This document shows, piece after piece, positions 1 through 9,049 of a stretch of 9,049 bases of DNA. The notes beneath the pieces are model-generated. The model saw only the letters and a program-made list of their open reading frames with translations, had not been told where the DNA came from and made no database searches. The stretch is taken from the NCBI GenBank assembly GCA_018971405.1, contig JAGXAX010000041.1, positions 1-9,049 on the forward strand, read 5' to 3'. The position numbers and the translations under genes are program-made. Origin of the DNA: Alphaproteobacteria bacterium (GTDB lineage Bacteria; Pseudomonadota; Alphaproteobacteria; Micavibrionales; UBA2020). Each line of letters begins with the position of its first letter. Positions within the stretch are counted from its first letter, which is position 1.

Positions 1-38
1 GCAGGACTGGCAGACAAATAGGACGGCTTGGCGCGCCA

Positions 39-58
39 TTCGGAAAACCTTCGGAAAA
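39..58. repeat. Short tandem pair of TTCGGAAAA
   Basis: Two identical 9-mers, TTCGGAAAA, lie 2 bp apart (39-47 and 50-58, period 11 bp). The period is about one helical turn, so the pair could present the same face to a DNA-binding protein. A 9-bp pair can also arise by chance, and no adjacent gene start inside the window supports a regulatory role. Confidence 0.3.
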
Positions 59-74
59 TCCCGTTTTCAGGGAG

Positions 75-93
75 AAAAAAACACTACTTTTTT
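75..93 (-). terminator. Weak candidate terminator for the alaS-deacetylase transcript
   Basis: Read on the minus strand, about 35 nt after the deacetylase stop, the transcript would run AAAAAA-GUAGUG-UUUUUUU. This is an A/U-only hairpin whose descending arm is also a U-run. There is no GC-rich stem, so this is far from a textbook Rho-independent terminator. It is listed because it is the only such structure after the last gene of the group. Confidence 0.22.
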
Positions 94-127
94 AGCATAT
101 TATGCGCCGGAAGACCAAGCTTGAATA

Positions 128-934
128 TCATCTGCCCGCGTCTTCGACATGGCGCGGTAAAGCTTCATGATTACGGTATCTGACGACCGTCGAGACCGGT
201 ACGAGGTCGAACCCGCGCGCCTTCAGCGTCGGCAGCCAGACCTCCAGCGCGGCGAGCGTCGCGGGCTTGGGATGACCGATGGCGATCACCGCGCCGTAGC
301 GCCGCGCCAGCTTTTCCGTTTCATTGATCTGCCTGGCAACGCCGGCGGCGGTGTCGGTGTCGTCGAGGAAAACATCCCTCCGGACGGCGGGAATATGATA
401 TTCCCGCGCCACGTTGAATGCGACGCTCTTCGGTGTCGTCATGGAATCCATAAAATAAATGTCGCGCTTCGCCAGCAGCTCCATCAAAACCTTCAGCCCC
501 GTCGCGTAGGTGGTGAACCTGCTGCCCATGTGGTTGTTGACGCCGTCATAGCCGACAAACGAGTCAAGATTGATTTTGATGTTGCGCTCCAGCTGCTCCT
601 TCGTCATGTCGACGGAAAGGTTGTGCGGCCCCGGATATTCGTCCGGATCGTTGGCCTCCATCGGAATGTGCAGGATCACTTCATGCCCTCCGGCGCGGGC
701 CGCGGCCACCTGCCAGAGAAGATGGTCCGCATAAGGCAGATAGGCGAACGTCACCGCCCGCGGCAGGTCCAGCGCCCACAGGGAACGGTCGAACGCGACG
801 CCCATGTCGTCGATATCAATCGCGATCATCGGGCGGCGCGGATGCGTTTCCGTCACGGCCTTTTGCGGCACCGACGCCAGCGCCGGAATGGCCAGCCCGA
901 ATGCAAGGCACAGACCCAGAAGAATTTTTTTCAT
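128..934 (-). CDS. Divergent polysaccharide deacetylase family protein (YibQ-like), secreted
   Basis: This is a probable periplasmic protein of the divergent polysaccharide deacetylase family (DUF610, PF04748, YibQ-like), a NodB-related fold. The exact substrate is not established; family members often sit beside EnvC-type murein hydrolase activators. From the ATG at 934 the product is 268 aa. A clean signal peptide covers residues 1-20 (MKK, a hydrophobic core, then ALA before S21). Family motifs follow: IDIDDMG (39-45), TFAYLPYA (62-69), GHEVILHIPME (83-93), GVNNHMGSR (131-139), FMDSMTT (161-167), RDVFLDD (186-192) and IGHP (219-222). An in-frame GTG at 943 overlaps the alaS stop as GTGA. 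I prefer the ATG because AGGGTG lies 6 nt upstream of it and it gives a canonical signal peptide. The gene starts 5 nt after the alaS stop, so translational coupling is likely. The family call is secure; catalytic activity is inferred. Confidence 0.88.
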   Translation of the reverse strand: MKKILLGLCLAFGLAIPALASVPQKAVTETHPRRPMIAIDIDDMGVAFDRSLWALDLPRAVTFAYLPYADHLLWQVAAARAGGHEVILHIPMEANDPDEYPGPHNLSVDMTKEQLERNIKINLDSFVGYDGVNNHMGSRFTTYATGLKVLMELLAKRDIYFMDSMTTPKSVAFNVAREYHIPAVRRDVFLDDTDTAAGVARQINETEKLARRYGAVIAIGHPKPATLAALEVWLPTLKARGFDLVPVSTVVRYRNHEALPRHVEDAGR

Positions 935-939
935 GCTTT

Positions 940-3585
940 TCACCCTGCCAGAATGGCTTCTATCGCCGTGACGGCGTCGTTGGCCTGAGCGCCGTCGGGC
1001 CCACCGCCCTGCGCCATGTCGGGACGCCCGCCGCCGCCCTTGCCGCCGAGTTTTTCCACGCCGGCCTTGACGAGATTGACGGCGTTGATCTTCGCCGTGA
1101 GGTCAGGTGTCACCGCCACGACCAGTGAAGCCTTGCTGTCTTCGCCGACCGACAACAGCGCGACGACGCCGGAGCCGAGCTTGGCCTTCAACTCATCCGC
1201 CATGGGCTTCAGCTCGTTCGCAGGCACACCTTCCAGCACGCGGGAGGTGAAGTTGACGCCCTTGATGACTTTGGCTTCGGATTCGGCGGAGCCGCCCGTT
1301 GCCAGCTTGCGGCGGAGATCGGAAACTTCTTTTTCAAGGCGCTTTTTGTCGTTCACCAATGCTTCGATGCGCGCCTGCGCCTCGGCGGGAGAGGTTTTCA
1401 AGGACGCGGCAATCCCCTGCAGGCGCTGATCCTGTTCATTGAAATAAGCCAGCGCCCCCCTGCCCGTCACGGCCTCGACGCGGCGCACGCCCGCGGCAAG
1501 CGCGCTTTCGCTGACGATTTTGAAAAGACCGATGTCGCCGGTGCGGCGCACGTGCGTGCCGCCGCACAGCTCGATGGAAAAGGGATGGTCGCCGTCTTTT
1601 CCGCCCATGCTGAGGACGCGCACTTCATCGTCGTATTTCTCGCCGAACATCGCCATCGCGCCGAGAGCCTTGGCGTCATCGATCTGCAAAAGACGCGTTG
1701 TCACTTCGCTGTTGGCGCGGATACGGGCATTGACTTCACTTTCGACCACAGCGGTTTGCTGTTCTGTCAAAGGGGTGTTTTGGCTGATGTCGAAGCGCAG
1801 GCGGCTTTCATCGACGCGCGAGCCTTTCTGCACGACGTTCTTGCCGACGTGGCGGTGCAGCGCGGCGTGCAGCAGGTGCGTCGCCGAGTGGTTGGCGCGG
1901 ATATCGTTGCGGCGGGCGACGTCGATTTGCAGGTGCGCGTCGTCGCCGACGGAGACTCTTCCTTTCGCAACCTTGCCGACATGCACGAACAGGCCGCCGA
2001 GTTTCTTCTGCGTGTCGGTGATTTCGATGTCGGCAGTGGCGGTTTTGATCACGCCTGTGTCGCCGACCTGCCCGCCGGATTCCGCGTAGAACGGCGTCTG
2101 ATTGACGATGACGGATACGACTTCGCCCGCGCCGGCTGTTTTCACGACTTCGCCCTTCGCATTCACCAGCGCGAGGATTTTGCCTTCCGCCTGTTCCTTG
2201 TCGTAGCCGAGGAATTCCGTCGCGCCATTTTTGTCTTTAATGTCGAACCAGACGGTTTCCGTCGCCGCCTCGCCGGAGCCCTTCCACGATTTGCGCGCCT
2301 GCTCGCGCTGGCGTTCCATCGCGGCCTCGAATCCCGCGACATCGACCTCGCGGCTTTGCTCGCGCTTCAAAACGTCCTGTGTGAGATCAAGCGGAAAACC
2401 AAAAGTGTCGTAGAGCTTAAACGCCACCTCGCCCGGCAGCTTCTCATTCATGCCGAGTTTGCGCGTTTCCGCTTCGAGCAGATGCAGGCCGTGTTCCAGC
2501 GTTTTGCGGAAACGCAGCTCTTCCTGCTTCAATGTTTCGGTGATCAGCCCTTCCGCTTCTTTCAATTCGGGGTAGGCGCCGGCCATCTGCGCGTTCAGCG
2601 CCGGCACAAGGCGGTGCATCAGCGGCTCGACCGCGCCGAGCAGGTGCGCGTGGCGCATGGCGCGGCGCATGATGCGGCGGAGCACGTAGCCGCGCCCTTC
2701 GTTCGACGGCAAGACGCCGTCCGCTATCAGGAAAGCCGAGGCGCGCAAGTGGTCGGCGATCACGCGGTGCGAAACCTTGAATTCCCCGTCGGGATCGCGC
2801 GAGGTGAGGTTCGCCGACGCCTCGATCAGCGCGCGGATCATGTCCACGTCGTAATTGTCGTGTTTGCCCTGCAAAATCGCGGCGAGGCGCTCCAGCCCCA
2901 TGCCGGTGTCGATCGACGGTTTGGGCAGGGGGATGCGCGTGCCGCCCGGCTGCTGCTCGAACTGCATGAAGACGTTGTTCCAGATCTCGATGAAACGGTC
3001 TCCGTCCTGATCGGGGGAGCCGGGCGGGCCGCCGGGAATCTTGTCGCCGTGGTCGTAAAAAATTTCCGAGCACGGCCCGCAGGGGCCGGTGTCGCCCATC
3101 ATCCAGAAATTATCCATCGTCGGGATGCGGACGATCTTGCTGTCCGGAAAGCCGGTGACTTTCTTCCAGATCGCCGCCGCCGCGTCGTCGTCATGATAGA
3201 CCGTGACCATCAGCCTGTCTTTGGAAAATCCGAAGTCCTTGGTCAGCAGCTCCCATGCATAGGGGATCGCCGCTTCCTTGAAATAATCGCCGAAGGAAAA
3301 ATTCCCCAGCATCTCGAAGAACGTATGGTGACGCGCGGTGAAGCCGACGTTGTCGAGGTCGTTGTGCTTGCCGCCGGCGCGGACGCATTTCTGCGCCGTG
3401 GTCGCGCGCGTGTAAGGGCGCGTCTCGACGCCGGTGAAAACGTTCTTGAACTGCACCATGCCCGCGTTGGTGAACATCAGCGTCGGGTCGTTCGCCGGCA
3501 CGAGCGAGCTTGACGGCACTATTTCGTGGCCGTTCTTCCTGAAAAATTCGAGAAAAGTCCTGCGGACCTGATTGGCTGTTGTCAT
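940..3585 (-). CDS. alaS: Alanyl-tRNA synthetase (alanine--tRNA ligase)
   Basis: AlaS charges tRNA(Ala) with alanine in the cytoplasm and edits mischarged Ser/Gly. The 881-aa product has the usual full bacterial length. The class II catalytic domain takes up roughly the first 240 residues, with FTNAGMVQF (38-46), [16 protein letters not shown] (66-81), [17 protein letters not shown] (86-102), [12 protein letters not shown] (164-175) and DTGMGLERL (226-234). A tRNA-recognition region follows. The editing domain carries the zinc-binding residues H566 and H570 (HSATH) and C674 and H678 (CGGTH). A linker helix (about 735-765) leads to a C-terminal DHHA1/C-Ala domain with [16 protein letters not shown] (847-862). 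All key residues are present. The start is an ATG preceded by GGGAAG. A TATAAT box about 30 nt upstream suggests its own promoter. The stop overlaps the alternative GTG start of the downstream deacetylase gene. Nothing indicates damage or transfer. Confidence 0.99.
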   Translation of the reverse strand: MTTANQVRRTFLEFFRKNGHEIVPSSSLVPANDPTLMFTNAGMVQFKNVFTGVETRPYTRATTAQKCVRAGGKHNDLDNVGFTARHHTFFEMLGNFSFGDYFKEAAIPYAWELLTKDFGFSKDRLMVTVYHDDDAAAAIWKKVTGFPDSKIVRIPTMDNFWMMGDTGPCGPCSEIFYDHGDKIPGGPPGSPDQDGDRFIEIWNNVFMQFEQQPGGTRIPLPKPSIDTGMGLERLAAILQGKHDNYDVDMIRALIEASANLTSRDPDGEFKVSHRVIADHLRASAFLIADGVLPSNEGRGYVLRRIMRRAMRHAHLLGAVEPLMHRLVPALNAQMAGAYPELKEAEGLITETLKQEELRFRKTLEHGLHLLEAETRKLGMNEKLPGEVAFKLYDTFGFPLDLTQDVLKREQSREVDVAGFEAAMERQREQARKSWKGSGEAATETVWFDIKDKNGATEFLGYDKEQAEGKILALVNAKGEVVKTAGAGEVVSVIVNQTPFYAESGGQVGDTGVIKTATADIEITDTQKKLGGLFVHVGKVAKGRVSVGDDAHLQIDVARRNDIRANHSATHLLHAALHRHVGKNVVQKGSRVDESRLRFDISQNTPLTEQQTAVVESEVNARIRANSEVTTRLLQIDDAKALGAMAMFGEKYDDEVRVLSMGGKDGDHPFSIELCGGTHVRRTGDIGLFKIVSESALAAGVRRVEAVTGRGALAYFNEQDQRLQGIAASLKTSPAEAQARIEALVNDKKRLEKEVSDLRRKLATGGSAESEAKVIKGVNFTSRVLEGVPANELKPMADELKAKLGSGVVALLSVGEDSKASLVVAVTPDLTAKINAVNLVKAGVEKLGGKGGGGRPDMAQGGGPDGAQANDAVTAIEAILAG

Positions 3586-3614
3586 CGTCTTCTTCCCATC
3601 GTCAATAGAGCGCG

Positions 3615-3644
3615 ATTATAGCCTTTTTCCCCGCGCCGTGGGAA
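3615..3644 (-). promoter_or_regulatory. Candidate sigma70-type promoter of alaS
   Basis: The minus strand has a perfect TATAAT (3620 to 3615) in the 62-bp gap between the transglycosylase gene and alaS. A partial -35, TTCCCA (3644 to 3639), lies 18 bp upstream and matches TTGACA at 4 of 6 positions. Transcription would start near 3608, leaving a leader of about 22 nt that includes the ribosome site GGGAAG. The -10 is strong and the -35 weak, so read-through from the upstream gene may also contribute. Confidence 0.45.
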
Positions 3645-3647
3645 GCC

Positions 3648-5594
3648 CTAGCGCACGGCAAAACGGCCGTCGGGGCGGGCATCCGTGGCGGCATAGACGG
3701 GCCATTCGCCGGAGGCGATTTTTTCAAGGGAATCCGTGTTCTGGTGGTATTTCAGGCGGTAAATCCAGTAATTTGTCATGACGCGCTCGACGAAAAGGCG
3801 CGTCTCGGCCACGGGGATGGATTCGATGAACAACAGGGGGTCGTCCTGATAATCGACCGTCTTTTCCCACCGCGCCAGCTTGCCCGGCCCCGCGTTATAG
3901 GCGACGCACAGCTTCAGGAGGCTGCCGCGGACCGCCTCCTCATGCAGCAGCCTGCGGAGATAGGCCTGCCCCAGGCGGATATTGACGGCGGGGTCTTCCA
4001 GTTCCCCGCGTCCGATGCGGATCCCCAGCTGCCGCGCCATGTGCAGGGCGGTCGAAGGCAGCAACTGCATCAGCCCCCGCGCGCCCGAGCTTTTGTTCGC
4101 CGCCGCGGGATTGAACTTCGATTCCTGCCGGATAAAGGCGAAGACCAGCGCCTTGTCGATTTTGTAGCCGCCTTCCGGCGGCCACGGCGCATCGGGATAA
4201 AGCGCGGCGTCGTAAAGGCGGCGGCGGGAGTCGACGATACCGCTGCCGAGGCGCATTTCGAAGTCCGGCTCGCCCGCCGCATGGGCGAAAGCCAGCAGCG
4301 CCTTTTGCAACTTCACATCGCGACCGGGGTCGATCTGGCGGATTTCCTGTTCCGCCAGGCCCGGCTGGTGCGCGTCCATCAGCGCCAGCGCCCGCTTGCC
4401 CGCGGGAAGGCGCGCAAGCGCCGCCGCGAAACCGCCATCCAGCTCCGGCACGACCCAGTTGAAGCGCGTCTGCTCCATGCCGAGCGCCTTTACCGCGATG
4501 ATGCCGTAAAAGCTGCGCGGATGGGCAGCGGCCTTTTGCAGCCAGAAGCTCACTTTCTCCGGATGGTAGTCGCGCAGATAAGACCGCGCCGCCCAATAGG
4601 CCGCGGCGGATACCTGCCAGGCGGAGGCGCGGGGAGACACGGCGGCAATCGAAAAATAATGCGCCGCGATGCCATATTTGCCTTTTTTCCACGCCGAAAG
4701 GCCGGCGATCCACGCGGCCAGCGGCACCTCCGCCCCCGAGCGGTCGGTGCTGGCGGCGGCGGCGGCGTAGGCGTCGTCCGTTTTATCGTTGTAAAAATAG
4801 GATTCCGCAACGCGGGCGCGCAGGGCGTCGTATTCCGTCGGCCCGAAAAGGCCCTGCTCTTTTTCCAGCGCGCGCAAGGCCGCCGTCGGCCGGGCTGACA
4901 GGTTTTCATCAATGGCGTGGATCACGCGCCTTTGCTGCAGGTCAGAGGTCTGCTCCGCCATGTAAGGCTGGGCCAGCTGGCCGCTGTCGTAGTCATGATA
5001 CCCCACGAGGCCGTGGCCCAGACGCGGGCGGTCCAGACGTTCCGCGGCATGCCGCGGACGGCGCTTCAGCGCAAGGTCGTAAATTTTCTCCGCCCCCGCG
5101 TCACCGGCGTAGCGGCGCATCCAGTCGGCCAGCTCGTCATAGGTGGCGTGGTAAAGATGTCCCGTGTACCGCTGATAAAGCACGTTTCCGACAATCCGGT
5201 CATCGGTCAGGCGGCGGATTTCCGCATTGGCCGCCCTGAAATCGCCGCGATCCTGCAGATAAAAAATGCGCGCGTAGCGCCTGACGTCAGCGCTGTCCAG
5301 ACGCGCGCCTGCGCCGATATGATCGAAAACCATGCCGCCGAGAGAATCCGGGTTGGGTTTCGCCTTTTCAGGCGCCGCCGTCGCCGGACGGCGCACAGGC
5401 AAAACCACCCTGTCTGTCTCCCGCGGGCGCTTCTCGGGCAGGGCGGCGTTTTTGGCAAAAAGGACGGGAAACCGGAGCGCGAAGGCAAAAGCCCGCCCGC
5501 CGCAAATCCCCACCGACGGCAGGATCACGATTGCGGCGACGGCAAGCACGGTCGCGGCAGGCAAGTCTTGTCTGCGGGAACGCTTGAACCTCAC
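3648..5594 (-). CDS. SLT-type lytic murein transglycosylase, periplasmic
   Basis: This is a soluble-lytic-transglycosylase-like enzyme, expected to cleave the MurNAc-GlcNAc bond of peptidoglycan and form 1,6-anhydroMurNAc ends in the periplasm. It is 648 aa, close to the length of E. coli Slt70. The basic N-terminus (RFKRSRR) and a hydrophobic stretch (13-30) form a signal sequence or anchor; AFA at 37-39 is a possible cleavage site. A Pro/Ala/Lys-rich linker follows (about 50-85), then an alpha-helical superhelical region with many short paired helices (about 100-465). The catalytic SLT domain is C-terminal: FIRQESKFNP (487-496) with probable catalytic E491, SSGARGLMQLLPSTA (502-516), VAYNAGPGKLARW (564-576) and a closing ESIPVAETR...YWIYR (591-613). 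The start is GTG; an in-frame TGA upstream leaves no ATG/GTG/TTG further out, and GGATGAGG lies about 11 nt before it. The family is certain. The exact subtype (Slt70-like versus another family 1 member) is not. Confidence 0.95.
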   Translation of the reverse strand: MRFKRSRRQDLPAATVLAVAAIVILPSVGICGGRAFAFALRFPVLFAKNAALPEKRPRETDRVVLPVRRPATAAPEKAKPNPDSLGGMVFDHIGAGARLDSADVRRYARIFYLQDRGDFRAANAEIRRLTDDRIVGNVLYQRYTGHLYHATYDELADWMRRYAGDAGAEKIYDLALKRRPRHAAERLDRPRLGHGLVGYHDYDSGQLAQPYMAEQTSDLQQRRVIHAIDENLSARPTAALRALEKEQGLFGPTEYDALRARVAESYFYNDKTDDAYAAAAASTDRSGAEVPLAAWIAGLSAWKKGKYGIAAHYFSIAAVSPRASAWQVSAAAYWAARSYLRDYHPEKVSFWLQKAAAHPRSFYGIIAVKALGMEQTRFNWVVPELDGGFAAALARLPAGKRALALMDAHQPGLAEQEIRQIDPGRDVKLQKALLAFAHAAGEPDFEMRLGSGIVDSRRRLYDAALYPDAPWPPEGGYKIDKALVFAFIRQESKFNPAAANKSSGARGLMQLLPSTALHMARQLGIRIGRGELEDPAVNIRLGQAYLRRLLHEEAVRGSLLKLCVAYNAGPGKLARWEKTVDYQDDPLLFIESIPVAETRLFVERVMTNYWIYRLKYHQNTDSLEKIASGEWPVYAATDARPDGRFAVR

Positions 5595-5632
5595 GCTGTA
5601 AACGACCTCATCCTTGTCAATTCAAGGACATG

Positions 5633-5661
5633 GTTATAACCGAAAATACCAGATTTTACAA
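5633..5661 (-). promoter_or_regulatory. Candidate sigma70-type promoter of the lytic transglycosylase gene
   Basis: On the minus strand, TTGTAA (5661 to 5656) and TATAAC (5638 to 5633) are separated by exactly 17 bp. They match the consensus at 4/6 and 5/6 positions. The predicted start is near 5626, giving a leader of about 32 nt before the GTG. The box lies in an AT-rich stretch unlike the flanking genes. The -10 is embedded in the 10-bp palindrome GGTTATAACC (5632-5641). An alternative pair, TTGCAA with TATTTT, lies slightly upstream, also 17 bp apart. Confidence 0.5.
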
Positions 5662-5688
5662 GCTTTTGCAAAAATATGTTAATTTATC

Positions 5689-5713
5689 AGCGCCCTAGCG
5701 GCAGGGATGCGCT
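5689..5713 (-). terminator. Hairpin downstream of the histidine kinase gene, possible terminator
   Basis: In the minus-strand transcript about 32 nt after the kinase stop, AGCG-CAT-CCCT-GCCGCT-AGGG-CGCT can fold into two stacked 4-bp stems with a 3-nt bulge and a 6-nt loop. It is not followed at once by a U-run; a UAUUUUU run begins about 12 nt further on. It may end or protect the kinase transcript, but as an intrinsic terminator it is poor. Confidence 0.3.
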
Positions 5714-5744
5714 CCTTCCGCTCCCCCGTCGCCGTAAAACTTTT

Positions 5745-7733
<1,989 letters not shown>

Positions 7734-7985
7734 TCCCCAAGCCTCCGTCTCTTATTTTAAACATAATAGAAAATGGCGGGGATTGGTAGGGGAAGATGAA
7801 TAAAAAATTAATCATTATTTTCGTAATCTGAATATTTATTTGTTTAAAGGAAGACCTTGCAGTTTTCCTCGGCCGGATTGCTGCGGAACGCGCCCCGACC
7901 CCGCGTCATTCCGCCAACGGCAAAAAAGTCATCGTGCAACCGCCTCTGGGGCGGTATAAATAACTGTGTTGGAAGGAACGGGGGG
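7734..7985. other. AT-rich divergent intergenic region between kinase and acyltransferase genes
   Basis: This 252-bp region separates two divergent starts and should hold promoters for both. The part nearest the kinase (about 7750-7855) is strikingly AT-rich. Candidate kinase -10 boxes TATTAT and TAAAAT occur there on the minus strand, but I could not pair either with a convincing -35. The part nearest the acyltransferase is GC-richer and carries the TATAAA box and inverted repeat listed separately. No convincing gene is present. Confidence 0.55.
7939..7960 (+). promoter_or_regulatory. Candidate -10 box with abutting inverted repeat upstream of the acyltransferase gene
   Basis: TATAAA (7955-7960) fits a -10 element about 26 nt before the ATG; the -35 is not clear. 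A perfect 6-bp inverted repeat, ACCGCC-TCTGG-GGCGGT (7939-7955), ends on the first base of the -10 and fills most of the usual spacer. It could be an operator for a repressor or activator, or simply a hairpin. The position is seen directly; the function is inferred. Confidence 0.4.
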
Positions 7986-8618
7986 ATGGCCGTGAAAAAA
8001 ATCGTCGTATGGGGCGCTTCCGGCCATGCCAAAGTTCTGCGCCCGATCATCGAGGGCAAGGGACTAAGGATTGTCGCCCTGATAGACCAAAACAAAGACA
8101 TGGAATCGTTCATCCCCGGATGCCCGATCTTCCCTGCTCTGGAGGAACTCCCGCCGGAAGAGACAAAAAACGCCTTTTTCGCCATCGCCGTCGGCGGCGA
8201 CAAGGGGCGTGAAAGGCTGCACATCCATGAACGGCTCTGCGCACGCGGGCTGTCTCCGGTGACGCTGGTCCACGGCGCCGCATGGGTCGCGGCCTCGGCA
8301 CGGCTGGAGGACGGCGCGCAGGTTCTGGGCATGGCCGCCGTGTCGGAGGAAGCGCGCATCGGCATGCACAGCATCGTCAACACCAACGCCTCCGTCGACC
8401 ACGAATGCCTCATCGGACAGGGCTGCCACATCATGCCGGGCGCGACGCTGGCGGGCTGCGTGGAGGTGGGCGATTTCGCGACCATCGGCTCGAACGCGAC
8501 GATCCTGCCGCGCATCAGGATCGGGCGGGGCGCGGTCATCGGCGCCGGCGCCGTCGTCACCAGAGACGTCGCCGAAAACGTGAAAGTCGTCGGCGTGCCG
8601 GCAGCGCCGGTGCGCTAG
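7986..8618 (+). CDS. NeuD/PglD-family sugar O/N-acyltransferase (left-handed beta-helix)
   Basis: This resembles the NeuD/PglD family, which transfers acetyl or another acyl group to sialic acid, bacillosamine-type amino sugars or related glycans. The product is 210 aa, the usual family length. An N-terminal Rossmann-like sugar-binding part begins [15 protein letters not shown] (4-18) and continues to about residue 95. Hexapeptide repeats of a left-handed beta-helix then run from about 103 to 194. [11 protein letters not shown] (134-144) contains the likely catalytic base H139, matching the conserved His of Pgl[12 protein letters not shown] (185-195) and VVGVPA (201-206) form the usual C-terminal cap. 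I chose the ATG at 7986, preceded by AAGGA at 8 nt; the frame stays open upstream but that part has no family similarity. It is the only plus-strand gene, and no other sugar-biosynthesis gene is visible, so the substrate is unknown. Its TAG stop overlaps the uvrB stop. Confidence 0.88.
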   Translation: MAVKKIVVWGASGHAKVLRPIIEGKGLRIVALIDQNKDMESFIPGCPIFPALEELPPEETKNAFFAIAVGGDKGRERLHIHERLCARGLSPVTLVHGAAWVAASARLEDGAQVLGMAAVSEEARIGMHSIVNTNASVDHECLIGQGCHIMPGATLAGCVEVGDFATIGSNATILPRIRIGRGAVIGAGAVVTRDVAENVKVVGVPAAPVR

Positions 8619-9049
8619 TCCGCGTCCGTTCCCAGATAATCCAGCTCGCGCTGCTCAAGGCGCTTGATCTCGTCGCGCAAACGCGCCGCCTCCTCGAACT
8701 CCAGATTGGCGGCGGCCTGTTTCATCTGTTTTTCCAAAGCGGCAAGGTGCGTTTTGAGATTGTTGCCGATCAGCGGCTCTTCCTCGTCGCGCCCGGTCGT
8801 CACCGTCACGTGGTCGCCCTTCTCGAACACGCTCGCGAGGATGTCGGAGATGTTTTTCTTCACGCTGGCGGGCGTGATGCCGTGCTCGGCATTGTAGATC
8901 TTCTGTTTCTCGCGCCGGCGGTTGGTCTCGCGCACGGCATAGTCGAGGCTGTCCGTCATCTTGTCGGCATAGAGGATGGCGCGGCCCTCGACGTTGCGCG
9001 CCGCGCGGCCGATGGTCTGCACCAGCGCGGTCTTGCTGCGCAGATACCC
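8615..9049 (-). CDS. uvrB: Excinuclease ABC subunit B, C-terminal part (runs off the right edge)
   Basis: UvrB is the damage-verifying helicase-like subunit of UvrABC nucleotide excision repair. Only the last 144 codons are present; the frame stays open to the window end, where it reads [19 protein letters not shown]. That contains helicase motif VI (QTIGRAAR), with its arginine fingers. The conserved segments [20 protein letters not shown] and YNAEHGITP follow. The C-terminal UVR domain ([28 protein letters not shown]), which contacts UvrC, lies near the end, followed by a short acidic tail. The true start lies outside the window; the GTG at 9022 is an internal Val codon, not a start. The gene converges on the acyltransferase gene and shares CTAG (8615-8618) with it as the stop. 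The identification is secure. Confidence 0.97.
   Translation of the reverse strand, partial: GYLRSKTALVQTIGRAARNVEGRAILYADKMTDSLDYAVRETNRRREKQKIYNAEHGITPASVKKNISDILASVFEKGDHVTVTTGRDEEEPLIGNNLKTHLAALEKQMKQAAANLEFEEAARLRDEIKRLEQRELDYLGTDAD

Larger units (their letters stand above)
1..127. other. Non-coding tail downstream of the deacetylase gene
   Basis: No open frame with coding character is visible in this stretch. It contains an AT-rich part (about 70-105) with a possible weak terminator, an 11-bp inverted repeat GCATATTATGC (95-105), and a tandem pair of TTCGGAAAA (39-47 and 50-58). The left window edge cuts it, so a neighbouring gene may begin just outside. Confidence 0.5.

Noticed and set aside
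95..105. GCATATTATGC inverted repeat after the deacetylase gene as a terminator stem
   Set aside because: The two 5-bp arms are separated by one base, too tight for an RNA hairpin loop, and no U-run follows directly in the transcribed direction.
167..988. 273-codon open frame on the plus strand opposite the deacetylase
   Set aside because: Arg- and His-rich shadow; the minus strand carries a signal peptide and conserved family motifs.
1552..3513. 653-codon open frame on the plus strand, antisense to alaS
   Set aside because: It lies entirely inside the certain alaS gene. The protein is rich in R, A, V, H and D with no recognisable motif, as expected for the complement of a high-GC gene that rarely forms stops.
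3744..4898. 384-codon open frame on the plus strand opposite the lytic transglycosylase
   Set aside because: It is Arg/Gly/Ala-rich shadow sequence without a family motif; the minus strand carries the real gene.
5502..5504. Cys31 of the transglycosylase as a lipoprotein acylation site
   Set aside because: The sequence before it is VGIC, with Ile at -1 instead of Gly/Ala/Ser, so it does not fit a lipobox. An AFA signal peptidase I site further on is more plausible.
5565..5582. SRRQDL near the transglycosylase N-terminus as a twin-arginine (Tat) motif
   Set aside because: The twin arginines are present, but Asp replaces the usual hydrophobic residue after RRx, and lytic transglycosylases are normally Sec substrates.
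7796..7831. 11-codon mini-frame MNKKLIIIFVI on the plus strand with GGGGAAG before its ATG
   Set aside because: It looks like a leader peptide or the start of a lost signal sequence. It is too short and AT-biased to separate from chance, and no attenuator structure follows.
7857..7985. 43-residue upstream extension of the acyltransferase reading frame
   Set aside because: The extension has no family similarity and spans the predicted promoter and inverted repeat. The ATG at 7986 has a good ribosome site and begins exactly at the Rossmann motif.
9020..9022. GTG at 9022 as the start of a small 135-aa protein
   Set aside because: The frame continues upstream to the window edge with clear UvrB sequence (GYLRSKTAL), so this codon is an internal valine.

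Overview
The window looks like ordinary chromosomal DNA from a GC-rich Gram-negative bacterium, most likely an alphaproteobacterium. The grounds are the strong G/C preference at third codon positions, the style of the PAS histidine kinase (phosphoacceptor block FLANMSHELRTPLNAIIGFSE) and a periplasmic divergent polysaccharide deacetylase. No rRNA, tRNA, CRISPR array, insertion sequence, integrase or phage gene is visible. The genus cannot be named from this sequence alone.

Layout: six protein genes are present, five on the minus strand and one on the plus strand. Reading leftward from the middle, they are: a cytosolic triple-PAS sensor histidine kinase (7733 to 5745); a 150-bp AT-rich gap with a plausible promoter; an exported SLT-type lytic transglycosylase (5594 to 3648); a 62-bp gap with a TATAAT box; alanyl-tRNA synthetase alaS (3585 to 940); and a small secreted divergent polysaccharide deacetylase (934 to 128) that starts 5 nt after the alaS stop and is probably co-transcribed with it. 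A 127-bp non-coding tail follows, with weak terminator-like structure. On the right, a NeuD/PglD-type sugar O/N-acyltransferase runs on the plus strand (7986 to 8618), diverging from the kinase across a 252-bp AT-rich region. It converges on the 3' end of uvrB, which enters from the right edge. The last two genes end on the same CTAG tetranucleotide, each using it as its TAG stop.

How the genes relate: three products concern the envelope or glycans (transglycosylase, deacetylase, acyltransferase) and two are housekeeping (AlaS, UvrB). The kinase has no adjacent response regulator. The lytic transglycosylase would cut peptidoglycan glycan strands and the deacetylase probably acts on a periplasmic polysaccharide, but nothing here proves they work in one pathway. 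I found no convincing undescribed system. The items worth a second look are small: the shared stop, the inverted repeats at two promoters, a (CG)n tract inside the kinase, the coupling of a cell-envelope gene to alaS, and the orphan status of the kinase and acyltransferase.
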